A stretch of 24,184 nt of DNA, from NCBI GenBank assembly GCA_040376925.1, contig JBEIPU010000052.1, forward strand, positions 1 through 24,184, in the 5' to 3' direction. Below, piece after piece: positions 20,768-24,184 of this stretch. A model generated the notes under the pieces. It saw only the letters and a list, made by a program, of their open reading frames with translations. It made no database searches and had not been told where the DNA came from. The DNA comes from RAM1 sp040376925 (GTDB taxonomy: Bacteria > Pseudomonadota > Gammaproteobacteria > Burkholderiales > Burkholderiaceae_C). The translations under genes were made by a program, and so were the position numbers. The first letter of the stretch is position 1; every line of letters begins with the position of its first letter.

Positions 20768-23018
20768 AGTCCACGCTGTTGCGCAGGGCCGCCTGCGCCA
20801 CGGCATTCAGCGCACCCTCCACCACCGCCTGCTGCGCCAGCACGCGCAGGTTGCCGCCGGCAAACAGCCGGTCGATGGACTGGCGCGTCATGGAATGGTT
20901 GACGCCGTCGGCCTGCGTGAACATGAACAGCGTGCCGTGCGGGCTGGCCCAGGTGAGCTGGGTGCGCGTCCAGGCGTCGTCCAGGCGCAGCTCCACCCAC
21001 GCACCCGGGGCAAGCGCCAGCGGCTGCGCCGGCGCAGGCCGGGCCGGTTCGGCGCGGGCCACGCCTTCCAGCAGGGTCTCGCTGAAGGCCGGCTGGGTCA
21101 TCTCGAACAGCGGCTTGTCCGTCTGCGGCGCCTGCGTTTCCATGAAGCCCGACTGGTGCTGCTCGGACGGCGCGAGCCACAGGCCAGCTTCATCGGCCTC
21201 GCGAAACTGCGCTTCGAGCCGCCCGCGCGGTGAATCGTCCAGCGGCGCGGCCGGCTGGCTGGCACGCGCGTGCAGGGCCACCAGCTCATCAAAAAAGCGC
21301 CCCGCCTTGGAGCGGGAATAGCCGATGCTTTCCAGGCCTTCGCGCAGCCGAGCCAGCAGGCCGGGGATCAGCCGGGCCAGGCGCACCGGGTTGGCGGACG
21401 CCACCTGCGGGATCGAGCTCCACAGCAGGTCCGTCACCAGGTCTTCATAGCCGCCGGGATCGGCCTGGCCGCTGCTGTCCAGCAGCCGCGCCTGGGCAAT
21501 GACCTGGGCCCAGGGGCCGGTGACGAAGTACACGATGCCGCGCGGCGCACCGGCCGTCTCGGCGCGCTGGCGCAGGTCCCTGGCGATCTTTTCGGCCAGC
21601 AGGTTGCGCTGCTCGGCCTGCAGCAGCGCGCGCACGGCTTTCTCGCGCTTGCGACGCTCGCGCTTTTGCTGTTCGGCCCAGGTCTCTTCCAGGGTGTGCA
21701 GCGCGTAGGCAAAGGGCTCCGCGCCTTCGATGTGCGTGGCCACCAGCGCCTGCACCGCCTGGCGGGCCGGGTCGATGAAGCTGTCAAAACCCGTTGCGCT
21801 GGCGCTTTGCCAGGCCAGGCTTTTCTGGATGAGCAGGTCCAGGAAGCGACGCGCGGGGTGGCGCTTGTCGCTGAAAAAGCGCGGGTCGATCAGCGCCAGG
21901 CGCAACAGTGCGGGCTCCAGCTCGCGCACCACGGCCTGCACCTCGGGCAGCAGCCGGGCGTCGTTGGCGATGTTGTCCAGCATGAGGTTCACCACCTCCA
22001 GCCCCAGCGCCTGGCTGGTGCTGGCTGTGCTGCGCAGCTGCTCGCGCAGCGTGGCGGGCGCGCCTTCGCGCTTGCGCTGCGCCAGGCGCTGCATGACTTC
22101 ATCGACCTGCTTCATCTCCTGCAGCGCCTCGAACGCCGCGGGCACCGTAGGTGAAAAGTCGGCGTGCGGCACCTCGTGGCCGGCGCCTTCAAATTCACGC
22201 GCAAACTTTTCATCAAAGGAATTGCCGCCCGCGTCCAGCTCGCCCGACAGCAGGCGGCGCAGCTGGCGCACCGTCAGCAGGGTTTCGGGCCGGTGCTGCG
22301 GCGGCGCAGCGGCGGCACCGCCCGTGCCGGCAGCCGGTGCCCGCGCCGTCGCGGGTGACTCCTGCTGCATGATCACGTTGAAGCCCGCAGCCACCACGCC
22401 CTGGTCGCGCAGCATGTCGGACAGATGGACATAGTCGCGCGCCAGCGCCGGGCCCAGGGCTTCGCCCAGGTGAGACAGCCAGCGCATGCGCACGGCCACC
22501 GGTACGCCGGTGTCAGCCAGCACGCTGCGCAGCCCGCGCACGTACACGTCCGGACGCAGCGGGTTGCGCTCGGCCTGCACGGATTTCAGGCCCTGGGCGG
22601 CGCAGATCAGCGCGTTGAGCTCACCCAGCTCGCCTTCCACCGCAAGCAGCGTGGCCTGCTGGGCGCGGGCGATCTCCACGCTTTCCTGGATCTGGTCTTC
22701 CCCCATGAGTTCCAGCGCATCAAAGCTCAGGCCCCCAGCGGCGGCCTTGTCGGTGTTGCCGGCAATCGCCTGCGCAAACTCGGCCAGCAGGGCCTGCGGG
22801 TAGTTTTCGCGCAGGGCCGCTTCATGCTGCAGCAGCAGCCGCAGGGACTCCTGCTGCACCTCGCGTTCGCGCACGTCATTGGCCAGGGCGATACGCTGCG
22901 GCAGCGACTGCCGCGCGCCCTGCACCATGCGCTCCATCAGCAACCTGCCGCGCTGCGCCGCCTCGCCGATGCACGCGCGAAACGGGGCTTCGTGGCGGTG
23001 GGGCGAAGGTACAGGCAT
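20757..23018 (-). CDS. DUF1631 family protein
   Basis: A 753-residue soluble, mostly helical protein. The N-terminus RLLMERMVQGARQSLPQRIA, the core REQLRSTASTSQALGLEVVN and the segment FFSDKRHPARRFLDLLIQKS match DUF1631 of Betaproteobacteria and Gammaproteobacteria. The C-terminal 90 or so residues (from GAWVELRLDDAWTRTQLTWA, then SPHGTLFMFTQADG) look like a small beta-barrel module similar to PilZ-type folds. A helical basic segment (EQQKRERRKREKAV) lies near 455-470. Function is not known. GGAGAGA precedes the ATG. The gene overlaps the TAXI gene tail to tail. Confidence 0.85.
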   Translation of the reverse strand: MPVPSPHRHEAPFRACIGEAAQRGRLLMERMVQGARQSLPQRIALANDVREREVQQESLRLLLQHEAALRENYPQALLAEFAQAIAGNTDKAAAGGLSFDALELMGEDQIQESVEIARAQQATLLAVEGELGELNALICAAQGLKSVQAERNPLRPDVYVRGLRSVLADTGVPVAVRMRWLSHLGEALGPALARDYVHLSDMLRDQGVVAAGFNVIMQQESPATARAPAAGTGGAAAAPPQHRPETLLTVRQLRRLLSGELDAGGNSFDEKFAREFEGAGHEVPHADFSPTVPAAFEALQEMKQVDEVMQRLAQRKREGAPATLREQLRSTASTSQALGLEVVNLMLDNIANDARLLPEVQAVVRELEPALLRLALIDPRFFSDKRHPARRFLDLLIQKSLAWQSASATGFDSFIDPARQAVQALVATHIEGAEPFAYALHTLEETWAEQQKRERRKREKAVRALLQAEQRNLLAEKIARDLRQRAETAGAPRGIVYFVTGPWAQVIAQARLLDSSGQADPGGYEDLVTDLLWSSIPQVASANPVRLARLIPGLLARLREGLESIGYSRSKAGRFFDELVALHARASQPAAPLDDSPRGRLEAQFREADEAGLWLAPSEQHQSGFMETQAPQTDKPLFEMTQPAFSETLLEGVARAEPARPAPAQPLALAPGAWVELRLDDAWTRTQLTWASPHGTLFMFTQADGVNHSMTRQSIDRLFAGGNLRVLAQQAVVEGALNAVAQAALRNSVDFTL

Positions 23019-23044
23019 GTTCGTCTCTCCGTTTTTCCCAGTGC

Positions 23045-23122
23045 CACCGCGGAACCGGCTTTGCCGGGCCGCTGGTGGCGCCCCCTTGAGGGGGAAGCGC
23101 CAAAGGCGCTTCGGGGGTGGGC
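23045..23122 (-). repeat. Dispersed GC-rich repeat with three consecutive stem-loops, copy 2 (inverted)
   Basis: On the minus strand it begins immediately after the EttA stop and reads like copy 1 at 4147-4225. Hairpins are GAAGCGCC-TTT-GGCGCTTC, CCCCCT-CA-AGGGGG and CCGGC-AAA-GCCGG. It fills most of the gap between ettA and the DUF1631 gene, in the same relation to an upstream CDS as copy 1. Confidence 0.85.
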
Positions 23123-24184
23123 CTATTTCAAGGCTTTATAGCGTACGCGCTTCGGTTTGGCACCCTCTTCGCCCAGACGCTTTTTCTTGTCGGCTTCGTA
23201 TTCCTGGTAGTTGCCGTCAAAGAAGGTCCACTGGCTGTCGCCTTCGGCCGCCAGGATGTGCGTGGCAATGCGGTCCAGGAACCAGCGGTCGTGGCTGATG
23301 ACCAGGACGCTGCCGGCAAATTCGAGCAGCGCATCTTCCAGCGCGCGCAGGGTTTCCACGTCCAGGTCGTTGGACGGCTCGTCCAGCAGCAGCACGTTGC
23401 CGCCGGCGATCAGTGTCTTGGCCAGGTGCAGGCGGCCGCGTTCGCCGCCCGACAGCATGCCCACCTTCTTCTGCTGGTCACCACCGTTGAAGTTGAAGCG
23501 GCCGCAGTAGGCGCGGCTGGCCATCTGGAACTTGCCCACGTTCAGGATGTCCAGGCCGCCCGAGACGTCTTCCCACACGGTCTTGTTGTTGGCCAGCTCG
23601 TCGCGGTGCTGGTCCACAAAGGCCATCTTCACGGTCGAGCCGATCACCACGGTGCCCGAATCGGGCTGCTCCTTGCCGGCGATCAGCTTGAACAGCGTGG
23701 ACTTGCCCGCGCCGTTGGGGCCGATGATGCCGACGATGGCGCCCGGGGGCACGGTAAAGCTCAGGTTGTCGATCAGCACGCGGTCGCCGAATGACTTACT
23801 GACGTTGTGGAATTCAATGACCTGCTGGCCCAGGCGGTCGGCCACGGGAATGAAGATTTCCTGGGTTTCGTTGCGCTTCTGGTATTCGATGTCGGACAGC
23901 TCTTCAAAGCGTGCCAGGCGCGACTTGCTCTTGGCCTGGCGGGCCTTGGGGTTCTGGCGCGACCATTCCAGTTCTTTCTTCAGGGCCTTGGCGTGGGCTT
24001 CCTCGCCCTTTTGTTCCTGCGCCAGGCGATCACCCTTTTGCTCCAGCCAGGTGCTGTAGTTGCCCTTCCAGGGGATGCCGGCGCCGCGGTCCAGCTCCAG
24101 GATCCATTCGGCCGCGTTGTCCAGGAAATAGCGGTCGTGGGTGATGGCCACTACGGTGCCGGTAAAGCGCTTGAGGAACACTTC
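23123..24184 (-). CDS. ettA: Energy-dependent translational throttle protein EttA (ABC-F), C-terminal part, runs off right edge
   Basis: The frame gives 353 residues before the stop and is open at the right edge, so roughly the first 200 residues are missing. ABC-F proteins bind the ribosomal E site and gate translation by ATP state. Present are the end of the first ATPase (VVAITHDRYFLDNAAEWILE), the inter-domain linker (ARQAKSKSRLARFEELSDIE) and the whole second ATPase: Walker A GPNGAGKST, signature LSGGERGRLHLAKTL and Walker B NVLLLDEPSNDLD with H-loop ISHDRWFLDRIATHILAAEG. The C-terminus (YKALK) is normal for EttA. Strong conservation makes the assignment firm. Confidence 0.95.
   Translation of the reverse strand, partial: EVFLKRFTGTVVAITHDRYFLDNAAEWILELDRGAGIPWKGNYSTWLEQKGDRLAQEQKGEEAHAKALKKELEWSRQNPKARQAKSKSRLARFEELSDIEYQKRNETQEIFIPVADRLGQQVIEFHNVSKSFGDRVLIDNLSFTVPPGAIVGIIGPNGAGKSTLFKLIAGKEQPDSGTVVIGSTVKMAFVDQHRDELANNKTVWEDVSGGLDILNVGKFQMASRAYCGRFNFNGGDQQKKVGMLSGGERGRLHLAKTLIAGGNVLLLDEPSNDLDVETLRALEDALLEFAGSVLVISHDRWFLDRIATHILAAEGDSQWTFFDGNYQEYEADKKKRLGEEGAKPKRVRYKALK

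Noticed and set aside
21270..22154. Plus-strand ORF of 294 codons inside the DUF1631 gene
   Set aside because: Shadow of the 753-residue minus-strand protein; no motif or ribosome binding site.

Overview
The window is high-GC DNA (strong G/C preference at third codon positions) with gene content and dispersed repeats typical of a betaproteobacterium, most likely family Comamonadaceae. This rests on the amino-acid-transporter/amidase set, the DUF1631 and DUF3703 proteins, the orphan TAXI-type protein and a short GC-rich repeat beside CDS ends. No rRNA, tRNA, CRISPR array, phage gene or transposase was seen. The two edge genes are cut: an acyl-CoA synthetase at the left and EttA at the right.

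Layout. 1-885 (-): N-terminal part of an AMP-forming acyl-CoA synthetase, divergent from an amidase (1018-2451). 2603-6317 (+): a GntR/FCD regulator and a complete polar amino acid ABC importer (binding protein, two permeases, ATPase); a structured repeat sits between the binding-protein and first permease genes. 6337-6842 (-): a YefM/YoeB-type toxin-antitoxin pair with a two-palindrome operator. 6936-8630: a VOC-fold protein divergent from a lipoprotein glycerophosphodiesterase and a small protein of unknown function. 8668-10191: a CadR/PbrR-like MerR regulator divergent from a short CDF-type cation transporter plus a DUF3703 protein, with a textbook MerR-type promoter between them. 10192-11333: a TetR regulator divergent from a VOC protein, with two matching operator-like palindromes.

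11378-18419 (+) is the most distinctive part: a tightly packed set of exported metal-handling proteins. In order: a Cys-rich CopL-like protein, a small His-tailed exported protein, a CzcC/TolC-type outer-membrane lipoprotein, a 62-codon Cys-rich small ORF lying over a nested stem-loop, a Tat-exported multicopper oxidase, a Spy/CpxP-like protein, a CopI-like cupredoxin, a DUF411 protein, a CusF-like chaperone with Met in place of the Cu-pi Trp, an outer-membrane-barrel-like protein, a MerP-like periplasmic HMA protein and a MerT-like membrane protein. The likely role is oxidation, buffering and movement of periplasmic copper. No P-type ATPase, RND pump or copper regulator is encoded within the window, so those partners must lie elsewhere or be absent.

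18432-24184: a P1-family Ntn peptidase (DmpA/ThnT-like) overlapping a membrane-anchored TAXI protein, a convergent DUF1631 gene, a second copy of the structured repeat in inverted orientation, and the C-terminal two thirds of EttA.
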